64,000 nucleotides of DNA from Streptomyces violaceorubidus (lineage in GTDB: Bacteria; Actinomycetota; Actinomycetes; Streptomycetales; Streptomycetaceae): NCBI RefSeq assembly GCF_000717995.1, contig NZ_JODM01000002.1, positions 124,001 to 188,000 of the forward strand. Direction: 5' to 3'. The position numbers were made by a program, and so were the translations under genes. Below the pieces are notes generated by a model. The model saw only the letters and a program-made list of their open reading frames with translations, had not been told where the DNA came from and searched no databases. How positions within the stretch are numbered: the first letter of the stretch is position 1; each line of letters begins with the position of its first letter. Shown one piece after another: positions 10,447 to 17,928 of the stretch.

Positions 10447-11286
10447 ATGCCGAAGCCGCATGAGACCGCCGTCTACACGCACGGGCACCACGAGTCCGTG
10501 CTGCGCTCGCACACCTGGCGCACCGCCGAGAACTCCGCCGCCTACCTGCTCGGATCCCTGCGGCCCCACATGCGGGTCCTGGACATCGGCTGCGGACCGG
10601 GCACCATCACCGCCGACCTCGCGGAGCTGGTACCGGACGGCCACGTCACCGGCGTGGACCGGTCGCCGGAGATCGTGGAGCGGGCCCGGGCCACGGCCGC
10701 CGCGCGGGGGCTCGGCAACACCGACTTCGCGGTCGCGGACGTGCACGCGCTGGACTATCCGGACGACACCTTCTGCGTGGTCCACGCCCACCAGGTGCTC
10801 CAGCACGTGGGCGACCCGGTGCGGGCGCTGCGCGAGATGAAGCGGGTCGCCCGGCCGAACGGGTTCATCGCCGTCCGCGACTCCGACTACGGCGCCATGA
10901 CCTGGTACCCCGCGTCCCCGGGCATGGACGACTGGCTGGACCTGTACCGCCGGGTGGCCCGCGCCAACGGGGGCGAGCCGGACGCCGGGCGCCGGCTGAG
11001 GGCCTGGGCGCTGGAGGCGGGGTTCACCGACATCACGTCGACCTCGGCCACATGGACCTTCGCCGCACCGGACGAGCGGGAGTGGTGGAGCGGGCTGTGG
11101 GCGGACCGGACCCTGGAGTCGGCATACGCCGACCGGGCCACCGAGGGCGGCCACGCGACTTCCGAGCAGTTGCGCGCCGTCTCGGCGGCCTGGCGGGAGT
11201 GGGGAAAGCGCCCGGAAAGCTGGTTCAGCGTCCTGCACGGAGAAATCCTGTGCCGAAAAGAAGCAGGACCGACGCCTGTCCGGTGA
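10447..11286 (+). CDS. Class I SAM-dependent methyltransferase (UbiE-like)
   Basis: A 279-residue Rossmann methyltransferase. Motif I is VLDIGCGPGTITADL (about residue 44), followed by the acidic loop GVDRSPEIVERAR, and motif post-III is HAHQVLQHVGDPVRAL. The substrate is unknown. The ATG follows GGAGAGGGGATCCACC. An imperfect palindrome (ATGAAACGCGGGTCTCAT) lies about 50 bp upstream. The small membrane protein gene follows 36 bp downstream and could be cotranscribed. Confidence 0.9.
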   Translation: MPKPHETAVYTHGHHESVLRSHTWRTAENSAAYLLGSLRPHMRVLDIGCGPGTITADLAELVPDGHVTGVDRSPEIVERARATAAARGLGNTDFAVADVHALDYPDDTFCVVHAHQVLQHVGDPVRALREMKRVARPNGFIAVRDSDYGAMTWYPASPGMDDWLDLYRRVARANGGEPDAGRRLRAWALEAGFTDITSTSATWTFAAPDEREWWSGLWADRTLESAYADRATEGGHATSEQLRAVSAAWREWGKRPESWFSVLHGEILCRKEAGPTPVR

Positions 11287-11322
11287 ATTTCGGGACACCA
11301 GTACGACAGGAGGTTCAACATT

Positions 11323-11493
11323 ATGGTTCCGCTTCTGCTCGTACTGCTTCTCGCGATCGTCCTTTTCGGTGTCGGATTCGCGGTGAAGGTGCTCTGGTGG
11401 ATCGCTCTGGCGGTTCTGGTCCTGTGGCTGATCGGTTTCCTGGCCCGCGGGACGACGGCCGGCGGCGGCAGGGGCCGCTGGTACCGGTGGTGA
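11323..11493 (+). CDS. Small hydrophobic membrane protein (56 aa)
   Basis: It encodes a 56-residue protein starting MVPLLLVLLLAIVLFGVGFA with a second hydrophobic stretch (LWWIALAVLVLWLIGFL), then a Gly/Arg-rich cytoplasmic tail ending GRWYRW. Proteins like this are common in Streptomyces, often near stress genes; the function is unknown. The strong Shine-Dalgarno AGGAGG (11309-11314) supports translation. It ends head-on against gvpK, with a perfect hairpin between. Confidence 0.85.
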   Translation: MVPLLLVLLLAIVLFGVGFAVKVLWWIALAVLVLWLIGFLARGTTAGGGRGRWYRW

Positions 11494-11511
11494 ACGACAG
11501 CAGGTGGTGAG

Positions 11512-11548
11512 GCTGCTGCCCCGGGAGGCTCACTCCCGGGGCAGCAGC
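11512..11548. terminator. 16-bp hairpin containing the gvpK stop codon
   Basis: GCTGCTGCCCCGGGAG (11512-11527) pairs perfectly with CTCCCGGGGCAGCAGC (11533-11548) across a 5-nt loop. The gvpK stop codon (11530-11532) is in the loop, so the distal arm is coding sequence. It is likely a shared terminator for gvpK and the small membrane protein gene. Confidence 0.75.
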
Positions 11549-11835
11549 GGTCCCAGCGGCCCGAGGTCCAGGTTCAGGTCCTCGGGCCGCAGTCCGTAGC
11601 GGTCGCGCAGTTCGGTCATGCGGTCGTCGAGGAGCATCAGGGTGAGCCCGATCCGCTCCTCCTGGTCCTCGCTCAGGTCGCCCTCGTCGACGCGGCGCAG
11701 GGCCTGCCGCTCCATGAGCTGGCGCAGCAGTTCGACGACCGTCAGCACCAGCTTGATCAGGTCGCGCTCGACGGTGTCGGGTTCGAGGTCGAGGCGGCGC
11801 CTGGGGGACTCGGCGGGCTCGGGGTGTTCACTCAC
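11530..11835 (-). CDS. gvpK: Gas vesicle protein GvpK
   Basis: A 101-residue GvpK-family accessory protein of gas vesicle formation, last gene of the cluster. The GvpK core includes LDLEPDTVERDLIKLVLTVV, LLRQLMERQALRRVDEGDL and RIGLTLMLLDDRMTELRDRY. The start is GTG 11835 (MSEHPEPAES), 4 bp after the gvpS stop. The precise role of GvpK is not established; it is required for vesicle assembly in other bacteria. The 3' end lies inside a strong hairpin. Confidence 0.95.
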   Translation of the reverse strand: MSEHPEPAESPRRRLDLEPDTVERDLIKLVLTVVELLRQLMERQALRRVDEGDLSEDQEERIGLTLMLLDDRMTELRDRYGLRPEDLNLDLGPLGPLLPRE

Positions 11836-11839
11836 GTCA

Positions 11840-12022
11840 TCAGTCCCCGAACGGTGAGGGTACGTTGCGGTTGACCGAGCTGATCAGCGCGTTCAGGTCG
11901 ATGCGGACCAGGTCGACGTCCGCGATGCGCAGCGTGACGTCGCCGGTGATGACCACTCCGCCGGCCAGCAGCCGGTCGAGCAGGTCCACCAGGGCGATCT
12001 CCCGGCGCTCCACGACGGTCAC
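11840..12022 (-). CDS. gvpS: Small GvpA/J-type gas vesicle protein (GvpS)
   Basis: A 60-residue protein consisting almost only of the GvpA/J fold: ALVDLLDRLLAGGVVITGDV followed by IADVDLVRIDLNALISSV. It starts at GTG 12022, preceded by GGGGGAGGG, and overlaps the gvpL stop by 4 bp (GTGA). It is the smallest of three GvpA/J paralogues here. It is probably a minor shell or nucleation component; this is inferred from family and position. Confidence 0.88.
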   Translation of the reverse strand: MTVVERREIALVDLLDRLLAGGVVITGDVTLRIADVDLVRIDLNALISSVNRNVPSPFGD

Positions 12023-12813
12023 GATCCCTCCCCCTCTGTCTCTCCGGCGAAGGAATAGGCCGCCCAGGGACCGGTGAGTTCCACGCGAATTCCGGGGGCG
12101 TCGTCCTTCGTACGGTCCACCGTCTCGACGAATTCCTCGGACGCGTCGCGGGGCACCAGATAGGCGGCGTTGAGAACGTTCCGTCCGGCGGCACCGGAAA
12201 GGCGGGGATTCTGCGGCGCGTGCAGCCGCGCGTCGTCGGCCCGCTCGGACAGCCTCGTGTGCAGTCCCGTGGCGAACCCCTCGGCCCTGCTCCACAGGTC
12301 GTCGTCGGCCCGGGTCTGTTGGCGCCGCTGCCGCAGGTAGTCCCGGCCCGAGACGGGCTTGGCCGCGGGCCGTTGCGACGCCTCGGGCCGCTCGGACTTC
12401 GCCCGCTGCGCGGACTCCGCCTCGACGTAGACCTTCACGCCCCACTCCACCCGGCCCTCCAGCCGCTCCAGCGTGCGCCGGAAGGCCGCCTCGCGCTCCT
12501 CCAGCATCACGCGGACGCCGCTGTCGTCGCGGAACACGGTGGCCAGCCGGAGCGGCAGCGGGGTGGTGACGGCGGTGAGCGCGTCGACCACCTGCTGGTG
12601 GGCGCGGGCGGTGGCGGTCAGCCAGTCCAGGTCCTCCAGGTGGGCGCGCAGCGCCTCCTCGCTGAAGTCGGCCTCGGGCACATGACTGACGACGGCGACC
12701 AGGTCGCCGTGCGGCAGCAGCCGGGGCGGATCGCCCGCCACCCCCGTGAGCTGGGCCTGGAGGGCCGCGTCGAAAGGGCGGCAGACGGCGTAGACGTAGC
12801 GCAGTCCGCTCAC
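12019..12813 (-). CDS. gvpL: GvpL/GvpF-family gas vesicle protein
   Basis: A 264-residue GvpL/F family protein beginning MSGLRYVYAVCRPF. The family core includes LVAVVSHVPEADFSEEAL, PLRLATVFRDDSGVR, a VEWGVKVYVE strand, and the C-terminal repeat of the fold (NAAYLVPRDASEEFVETV, then LTGPWAAYSF). A basic insertion follows the first half (about residues 150-175). Such proteins bind GvpA subunits or nucleate assembly. It overlaps gvpJ and gvpS by 4 bp on each side. Confidence 0.94.
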   Translation of the reverse strand: MSGLRYVYAVCRPFDAALQAQLTGVAGDPPRLLPHGDLVAVVSHVPEADFSEEALRAHLEDLDWLTATARAHQQVVDALTAVTTPLPLRLATVFRDDSGVRVMLEEREAAFRRTLERLEGRVEWGVKVYVEAESAQRAKSERPEASQRPAAKPVSGRDYLRQRRQQTRADDDLWSRAEGFATGLHTRLSERADDARLHAPQNPRLSGAAGRNVLNAAYLVPRDASEEFVETVDRTKDDAPGIRVELTGPWAAYSFAGETEGEGS

Positions 12814-13136
12814 GGGGCCTCCCTCGGTACGCGGCCCGGGTCCAGCTCACGCAGGCGTTCGCGGAGCGCCGCGTTCTCCCGGGTGAGTTCGTCGTGCCGG
12901 GCGCGCGAGGACAGCGCGGGATCGCTCTCCCACCAGTCGATGCCCATCTCCTTGGCCTTGTCGACGGAGGCGACGACGAGCCGCAGCTTGATGGTCAGCA
13001 GCTCGATGTCGAGCAGGTTGATCTTGATGTCGCCCGCGATCACGACGCCCTTGTCGAGCACCCGTTCCAGGATGTCGGCGAGGTTGGCGCCCTGTCCCTG
13101 GCCGTAGGGGTCGGGCAGCCGGCTGGGGGTGGTCAT
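12810..13136 (-). CDS. gvpJ: Gas vesicle protein GvpJ (GvpA paralogue)
   Basis: A 108-residue GvpA/J family protein. The core covers about residues 18-67: LADILERVLDKGVVIAGDIK, then LLDIELLTIKLRLVVASVDK. The C-terminal 35 residues form a charged helix (DELTRENAALRERLRELDPG), unlike the structural GvpA. It is likely a minor tip or nucleating component. It is coupled by 4-bp overlaps to the gvpZ-like gene upstream and gvpL downstream. Confidence 0.93.
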   Translation of the reverse strand: MTTPSRLPDPYGQGQGANLADILERVLDKGVVIAGDIKINLLDIELLTIKLRLVVASVDKAKEMGIDWWESDPALSSRARHDELTRENAALRERLRELDPGRVPREAP

Positions 13137-14266
13137 CGACGGCTCCCGCCCTCGGCGTCCTCGTACTCACCCTCCGGCTCGTCCTCGTACTCTTCTTCGG
13201 ACTCGCCCTCGGGCTCTTCCTCGTACTCGCCCTCGGGTTCTTCTTCGTACTCGCCCTCGGGCTCTTCTTCGTACTCGCCTTCCGGCTCCTCCTCGGACTC
13301 CCCCTCGGGCGCCTGCTCCTGCTCCTCTTCCTGCTCCTGCCCTTCCTCGTGATCCTGCTCCTGCTCCCGCTGCTGCTCCTCTTCCTCCTCCGCGACCGCG
13401 TCCTCGTGGCTGCGGACGACCTCGCCGTCGCGGATCTCGCCGCGCCAGCCGTCGTCCGCCTCGCCCTTGAAGGTGATGTGCCGGACGTAGTTCTTGAGGT
13501 CGAGGCGGGCCCGGCGGCCCTGGGCGCGCCAGATGTTGCCGGTCTTCTCGAACAGGCCCGACGGGTAGTACTCGATGACCAGGACCACGCGGGTCAGGCT
13601 GTCGGCGAGCCGGTGGAAGCTGACGACACCCTTGGTCGAGCCCTTGGCGCCCTCCGACGTCCACGAGATCCGGTCGTCGGGCACCTGCTCGGTGGTCGTC
13701 GCCTTCCAGCTGCGGTTGGACCACAGGACCTTCAGCTGCCAGTCCGAGGTCGTGTCGTCGGCGCGGTTCGCACTCTTGACGCCCTTGGCGAAGGTGCTGA
13801 AGTCCTGGTACTGCGTCCACTGGTCGTAGGCGGTGCGCAGCGGCACGCCGACGTCGACGTACTCGATGATGACCGTCGGCTTCTGGCCCCCGCCGCCCTT
13901 CTTCTTGCCGCCCTTGCCGCCGGTGAGGTTCTTGAAGGCGCCGACCACGTTGTCCTTCACCTTGCCCGCGCCGACCTCGAAGGCGGCCCGCATCGGGCTC
14001 TTGCCCTCGGCCAGCTTGCGTCCGCCGTCGAGGGCGAGCTTGGCGAATCCCGGGCTGTTGCCCTCGGCGATGTCGTTGAGCTTGCCGGTGGTCTCGCCGA
14101 GCTTGGTGCCGACGCCGGTCAGCAGGCGGGTGGCCTGGGCGGCGAGGTAGTCCTGCACCTCGGCCTTGAGCCGGTCGGCCGCCTCGCTCCGCGCCACGTC
14201 GGCCAGCGGGTTGTTCTTGGCGGCCTTGCCCGCCGAGGAGGCCGCGGACCCCAGGGTGTCGCTCAT
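13133..14266 (-). CDS. gvpZ: SRPBCC-domain gas vesicle cluster protein with acidic repeat tail (GvpZ-like)
   Basis: A 377-residue protein in three parts. Residues 1-125 are helical and Gly/Lys-rich (GGKGGKKKGGGG at its end). Residues about 130-290 form a polyketide-cyclase/SRPBCC domain (VIIEYVDVGVPLRTAYDQWT, WTSEGAKGSTKGVVSFHRLA, VVLVIEYYPSG). Residues about 295-377 are very acidic, with repeated EEEPEGEY octapeptides. The name follows the usual gvpY-gvpZ-gvpJ order in Streptomyces and carries no functional claim. The acidic tail is encoded by 24-bp repeats. It overlaps both neighbours by 4 bp. Confidence 0.85.
   Translation of the reverse strand: MSDTLGSAASSAGKAAKNNPLADVARSEAADRLKAEVQDYLAAQATRLLTGVGTKLGETTGKLNDIAEGNSPGFAKLALDGGRKLAEGKSPMRAAFEVGAGKVKDNVVGAFKNLTGGKGGKKKGGGGQKPTVIIEYVDVGVPLRTAYDQWTQYQDFSTFAKGVKSANRADDTTSDWQLKVLWSNRSWKATTTEQVPDDRISWTSEGAKGSTKGVVSFHRLADSLTRVVLVIEYYPSGLFEKTGNIWRAQGRRARLDLKNYVRHITFKGEADDGWRGEIRDGEVVRSHEDAVAEEEEEQQREQEQDHEEGQEQEEEQEQAPEGESEEEPEGEYEEEPEGEYEEEPEGEYEEEPEGESEEEYEDEPEGEYEDAEGGSRR
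13155..13315 (+). repeat. 24-bp tandem repeats encoding the acidic tail of the GvpZ-like protein
   Basis: Near-identical units of the form CTCGCCCTCGGGCTCTTC followed by YTCGTA recur with 24-bp spacing, encoding EEEPEGEY or variants. Three central units are almost perfect and the flanking ones are diverged. Slippage would change tail length without a frameshift. Confidence 0.85.
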
Positions 14267-14955
14267 CGTTCACCACCGCCCTTCGACTGCCGGGCACCGG
14301 CCCCGCGGGCGGCGCTCCTGGTCGCGGCCGTCTTCTTGCCGACCGCCTTCTTGGCGGGCTGGGCACGCTTCGCCGCCGCCTTCTTCGCGGGGGCCTTGGC
14401 GGCGGCCTTCTTCGCCGGCGTCCTCCCGGCCGTCTTCCGCGCCTCGGCCGGTGCCTTCTTCGCGGGCCGCTCACGCCGGGCGGCGGGCCGCTCCTCCGGC
14501 TCCTCGGCCTCCTCGGCCGCCTCGGGCTCGTCGGCCCCCTCGGGCTCCTCGGCCCCTTCGGGCTCCTCGGGCTCCTCGCTTTCCTCGGGCTCCTCGCTTT
14601 CCTCGGGCTCACCGCGCTCGTCGGGTGCCCGGGACGCCACGCCGGAGAGCTGGTCGCGCACCTCGGCGGTGCGCCCGTGCAGCCGGTCGGCGAGCGCGTC
14701 GATCTGCCGCTCGACCATGGCGCCCGAGGCCGCCTTGCCCACGCCCCTGAGGTCGGTACGCAGTTGGTCGCCGATCTCCTTGAACTGCGGGTTGTTCTGC
14801 AGTTGGCCGGAGACCAGTTCGGCGATGCCCTTGGGGGTCAGGTTCATCTTCTTGCCTGCCACCATGGTGCCCACGGCGACCGCGAGTTTCAGCTTCTTCG
14901 TGCGCCCCAGCAGGTATCCGGCCCCTATCGCGAGGCCCAGTCCCACTCGATTCAT
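14263..14955 (-). CDS. gvpY: Gas vesicle cluster protein with acidic and histone-H1-like segments (GvpY-like)
   Basis: A 230-residue protein. The N-terminus has a hydrophobic Gly-rich stretch (MNRVGLGLAIGAGYLLGR) followed by a basic segment, then a conserved helical domain to about residue 105. After that come about 45 residues rich in Glu-Glu-Pro (EESEEPEESEEPEEPEG) and about 75 residues rich in Lys/Ala/Pro (TPAKKAAAKAPAKKAAAK), resembling histone H1 or HupS-type tails. Function is unknown; the assignment is from position. It overlaps gvpG and the gvpZ-like gene by 4 bp. Confidence 0.82.
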   Translation of the reverse strand: MNRVGLGLAIGAGYLLGRTKKLKLAVAVGTMVAGKKMNLTPKGIAELVSGQLQNNPQFKEIGDQLRTDLRGVGKAASGAMVERQIDALADRLHGRTAEVRDQLSGVASRAPDERGEPEESEEPEESEEPEEPEGAEEPEGADEPEAAEEAEEPEERPAARRERPAKKAPAEARKTAGRTPAKKAAAKAPAKKAAAKRAQPAKKAVGKKTAATRSAARGAGARQSKGGGER

Positions 14956-15215
14956 GGTGCCGTCCCGTTGCCCAATCCCGCGCTCGTGCGCGTAGCGATC
15001 TCCAGCCGGTCCAGAAGCTCGTCCTCCTGTCGGTCGAACTCCTCCTCGGTGATCTCACCGGCCTCCAACTGCTCCTCCAGGCGGGCAAGTTCGGCCCTCA
15101 CCGTGGCGGGGTCGTAGTAGATCCGCTCGGCCTCCTGCAGTACCTGTCTGATGGCCCACGCGCCGCCGCGTGCTGGTGCGAGCGGCAGCAGCAGGACCTC
15201 CGATATCAGTCCCAT
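14952..15215 (-). CDS. gvpG: Gas vesicle protein GvpG
   Basis: An 87-residue GvpG-family protein: MGLISEVLLLPLAPARGGAW at the N-terminus, then a coiled-coil-prone region ARLEEQLEAGEITEEEFDRQ and a short tail. GvpG is an accessory protein of vesicle assembly whose mechanism is not known. It starts 4 bp after the gvpF stop and overlaps the gvpY-like gene by 4 bp. Confidence 0.95.
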   Translation of the reverse strand: MGLISEVLLLPLAPARGGAWAIRQVLQEAERIYYDPATVRAELARLEEQLEAGEITEEEFDRQEDELLDRLEIATRTSAGLGNGTAP

Positions 15216-15219
15216 GACG

Positions 15220-15993
15220 TCACCCCGCTTCGGCGTCCGCTCCGCCGGCCGCCGTGCCCGCGGGCTCGGCCGGGCCGGGCTCGACGAAGCTGTACGGCGG
15301 CAGCGGGCCGTTCACGCGGACCTCCAGGTGCGGCATGTGGCCGCGGGCCCGCTCGACGGCGGCCAGGAACTCGTCGGCCACCTCCCGCTTCACCAGGAAC
15401 GAGACGTTCGCCAGCCAGCCGGTGGACTCGGGTCCCACGCTCACGGCGTCGGCGGCGGGCTCCAGGGCCCGCTCCAGCGCGGTGGCGTCCTCCGCCTCCT
15501 TGTCCTTGACCGCGGCCGCGACCATCTCGCCGAGCTGGATCTTCGTCTCGTACGTCCCGCCGCCCGCCTGCCTGTTGGACTCGGCGAGGGCGCGGATCTC
15601 GGGATTCGAGGCCATCACGTGGTGCAGCACGGCCTCTTCGACGTGGTTGGCCTTGATGTTGTACTCGACCCGGCCGTCCAGTGCCTTCAGGCGTTCCGCG
15701 TAGTGTTCGGCGCGCTCGGCGAGGACCCCGGTGACCGCCTGGTCGTCGGGGGCGACGCTGCCGAAGCGCATGGGCAGCACACACCCGTCCGCGCCGATCT
15801 CGCTCAGCACGTTCTGGTGGGCGAGCAGCTCCCTGCGCTTGGGCCGCAGCCCCTCGGGGGCGTCACTGACGACGGCCGCCAGCGCGCCCTCCTTGAGGAT
15901 CCGCACCTGGCGCGGCGGGTCACCGACTCCGCTCGTGTTCTCGGGGAGCGAGGGATGTGTGGCGGCGGTGATGCCGTAGACGTAGGTGCTCAC
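15220..15993 (-). CDS. gvpF: Gas vesicle protein GvpF
   Basis: A 257-residue GvpF/L family protein beginning MSTYVYGITAATHPSLPENT. The family core includes LAAVVSDAPEGLRPKRRELL, HQNVLSEIGADGCVLPMRFG, VEYNIKANHVEEAVLHHVM and the C-terminal WLANVSFLVKREVADEFLAA. GvpF is thought to escort GvpA and prevent premature aggregation during nucleation. It is coupled to gvpA by a 4-bp overlap, which suggests fixed stoichiometry. Confidence 0.95.
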   Translation of the reverse strand: MSTYVYGITAATHPSLPENTSGVGDPPRQVRILKEGALAAVVSDAPEGLRPKRRELLAHQNVLSEIGADGCVLPMRFGSVAPDDQAVTGVLAERAEHYAERLKALDGRVEYNIKANHVEEAVLHHVMASNPEIRALAESNRQAGGGTYETKIQLGEMVAAAVKDKEAEDATALERALEPAADAVSVGPESTGWLANVSFLVKREVADEFLAAVERARGHMPHLEVRVNGPLPPYSFVEPGPAEPAGTAAGGADAEAG

Positions 15994-16427
15994 TCCTGCT
16001 CCTCCTTCCGGCGCGAGGGCGCGGCCTTGCGGGCGCGCGGACGCGATGACGTCTCCCGCTCGGAGCCGCCCTCGTCACGGGCCTGCTTGAACGCGTCGGA
16101 GATGGTCTCGGCGGCGCCGGACAGCGCCCCCTTGGACTTGCCGCGGGCGCCGGACTCGGTCATCTCGCCGACCAGGTCGGGCAGCCCCGGGTCCTTGCGC
16201 GGCCCGGCCTCCAGGTCGAGCCGGTTGCACGCCTCGGCGAAGCGCAGATAGGTGTCCACGCTGGCGACGACGACACGGACGTCGATCTTCAGGATCTCGA
16301 TGCCGACCAGGGAGACGCGCACGAATGCGTCGATGACGAGCCCCCTGTCCAGAACAAGCTCCAGCACGTCGTAGAGGCCGCTGCTGCCGCCTCCGCCGCC
16401 GGTCTGCTGTGCCGGTACGACAGTCAT
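15990..16427 (-). CDS. gvpA: Gas vesicle structural protein GvpA with long C-terminal extension
   Basis: A 145-residue protein whose residues about 18-75 are the GvpA shell fold: LYDVLELVLDRGLVIDAFVR and VSLVGIEILKIDVRVVVASV, followed by TYLRFAEACNRLDL. Cyanobacterial and haloarchaeal GvpA end soon after this core. Here about 65 further charged residues follow (SGARGKSKGALSGAAETISD, then a basic end). This extension is normal for Streptomyces GvpA but would be expected to sit on the shell surface. The Shine-Dalgarno is GGAGGA. It lies 71 bp downstream of gvpO. Confidence 0.93.
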   Translation of the reverse strand: MTVVPAQQTGGGGGSSGLYDVLELVLDRGLVIDAFVRVSLVGIEILKIDVRVVVASVDTYLRFAEACNRLDLEAGPRKDPGLPDLVGEMTESGARGKSKGALSGAAETISDAFKQARDEGGSERETSSRPRARKAAPSRRKEEQE

Positions 16428-16498
16428 GCCTGCTGTTCCTCCATCTTGTCGGTGGTGTGAGTGGTGTTCGCGGGTACGGGTGGGCGCCCTGCGCCGGC

Positions 16499-16873
16499 CT
16501 AGCGGCTGCCGCGGGAGTCGGCCCGGCCGCGCTCGTAGCGCCGTACGCGCCGGTAGCCCGTGAGCTGCCCTTCGGCGTCCAGTTCCACCTGGTAGCTCGC
16601 CATCAGGCTCATGGTGTCCGGCACCCGCTCCAGTTCCAGGACCTCGACCTCCAGTACCCATCCGTCCTCCGTCCGTTCGAAGGAGGACACGGACTCGGCA
16701 GTCATCCCGGTGAGTTCCGCGAGCTGGGCGCGCGCCTCGCGCAGAACCTCCATCGGCTTGGGACGGCGCGGCTCCTGTGATGACTGTGACGACTGCGATT
16801 TCTGAGACGTATGTGGCTTTCGTGAACTCTGTGGTGAATCTTGTGAGTCTGATGTGCTTTTCGTGTTCGACAT
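16499..16873 (-). CDS. gvpO: Gas vesicle protein GvpO
   Basis: A 124-residue GvpO-family protein and first gene of the gas vesicle operon. The first 40 residues are Ser/Gln-rich low complexity (KPHTSQKSQSSQSSQEPRRP). The conserved domain follows (PMEVLREARAQLAELTGMTA, DGWVLEVEVLELERVPDTM, ASYQVELDAEGQLTGYRRVR). GvpO is proposed to act in regulation or assembly. The ATG at 16873 has a strong Shine-Dalgarno (GAGGGGGAGGTGG). The promoter should lie in 16874-16938, but no clear -10 box is seen. Confidence 0.94.
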   Translation of the reverse strand: MSNTKSTSDSQDSPQSSRKPHTSQKSQSSQSSQEPRRPKPMEVLREARAQLAELTGMTAESVSSFERTEDGWVLEVEVLELERVPDTMSLMASYQVELDAEGQLTGYRRVRRYERGRADSRGSR

Positions 16874-16938
16874 GGCCACCTCCCCCTCCGTGTGGCCGCA
16901 TGTGTGTTCGTCAAACCTCGCCGAGTTGCGCAGTCCGC

Positions 16939-17928
16939 TCAGCCGTGCAAGGCGTTCAGTCGCCGCCTGGCGGGGCCCAGGGCCCGGGCACGGTCGGTGA
17001 GCCCGGCCCAGGGCCGGGTGCGGGCCTGTTCCACGGCGTCCGCGACACTCCAGCGGCGGGCGTGCAGGGCGGGGTCGTCCAGCTGGTCCCAGGAGATGGG
17101 CGTGGCCACGGGGGCGCCTGGGCGGGCGCGCACGGTGAAGGGGGCGACCGCGGTCTGGGCGTAGGCGTTGCGCTGGATGTCGAGGTAGAGCCGGTCGCCG
17201 CGGTCCTTCTTGCGGGCGGCGGTGGTGAGCCGGTCGGGGTGGGCCGCGGCCAGGACGCCGGCGACGGCCCGCGCGAACTCCCTCACGTCGTCGAAGCCCC
17301 GGCGGCCGTCCAGGGGGACGACGATGTGCAGTCCCCGTGATCCGGTGGTCATCGGTGCCGAGGGCAGCTTCAGCTCGTCGAGCAGCTCGTGCAGCAGCCG
17401 GGCGGCCGTCCGCACCGCCTCGAAGTCGTCCTCGGCCGGGTCGAGGTCGAAGACCATGCGGTCCGGCCGGTCGACCCGTCCGGCCCGGGACAGCCAGCGG
17501 TGCAGGGTGAGCGCGGCCTGGTCGGCGAGGTAGACGAGGGTGGCGGAGTCGTCGCAGACGGTGTGGCGGACGGTGCCGCCCTCCTTGCCCACCTCGAGCC
17601 GGTCGATCCACTCGGGGTAGTGCTCCGGGGTGTTCTTCTGCATGAACCGCGGTCCGTCGATCCCGTCCGGGTGCCGTTCCAGCATCAGCGGGCGGCCCCG
17701 CAGGTGCGGCAGCATGAACGGGGCGACGGCCCGGTGGTAGTCGACGAGATCGCCCTTGGTGTACTCCTCGGCCCCGCCGTTACCGGCCGGGAACAGCACC
17801 TTGTCCGGCCGGTGCACCTCCACCGCGCGCCGTCCGGCCCGCACGGTCCGGGCACCGCCACCACCACCGCCACCCCTGCCCCTGCCCCTGCCACTGCCAC
17901 TGCCACTGCCACTGCCACTGCCACTCAC
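16939..17928 (-). CDS. LigD-type NHEJ polymerase/primase domain protein
   Basis: A 329-residue stand-alone polymerase domain of the LigD family, used in bacterial non-homologous end joining to fill ends, often with ribonucleotides. Metal-binding Asp residues lie in FDLDPAEDD (about residue 161) and LYLDIQRNAYAQT (about 248); the triphosphate-binding stretch is TTGSRGLHIVVPL (about 196). Neither the ligase nor the phosphoesterase domain of LigD is present. The GTG start at 17928 overlaps the transketolase stop (GTGA). The first 28 residues are a Ser-Gly/Arg-Gly/Gly repeat encoded by hexanucleotide repeats; conserved sequence begins about residue 35. No ku or ligase gene is visible. Confidence 0.9.
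   Translation of the reverse strand: MSGSGSGSGSGSGRGRGRGGGGGGGARTVRAGRRAVEVHRPDKVLFPAGNGGAEEYTKGDLVDYHRAVAPFMLPHLRGRPLMLERHPDGIDGPRFMQKNTPEHYPEWIDRLEVGKEGGTVRHTVCDDSATLVYLADQAALTLHRWLSRAGRVDRPDRMVFDLDPAEDDFEAVRTAARLLHELLDELKLPSAPMTTGSRGLHIVVPLDGRRGFDDVREFARAVAGVLAAAHPDRLTTAARKKDRGDRLYLDIQRNAYAQTAVAPFTVRARPGAPVATPISWDQLDDPALHARRWSVADAVEQARTRPWAGLTDRARALGPARRRLNALHG
17873..17925 (+). repeat. Hexanucleotide repeats at the 5' end of the LigD-polymerase gene
   Basis: Three CCCCTG units (17873-17890) run into five CCACTG units and a partial sixth (17891-17925). On the coding strand this reads (GGCAGT)n(GGCAGG)n, giving Ser-Gly and Arg-Gly dipeptides right after the start codon. Changes in copy number would keep the frame but alter the N-terminus and the distance between the start and downstream mRNA structure. 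Confidence 0.95.

Noticed and set aside
13155..13315. CRISPR array
   Set aside because: The repeats are contiguous coding repeats without spacers; no cas genes are seen anywhere in the window.
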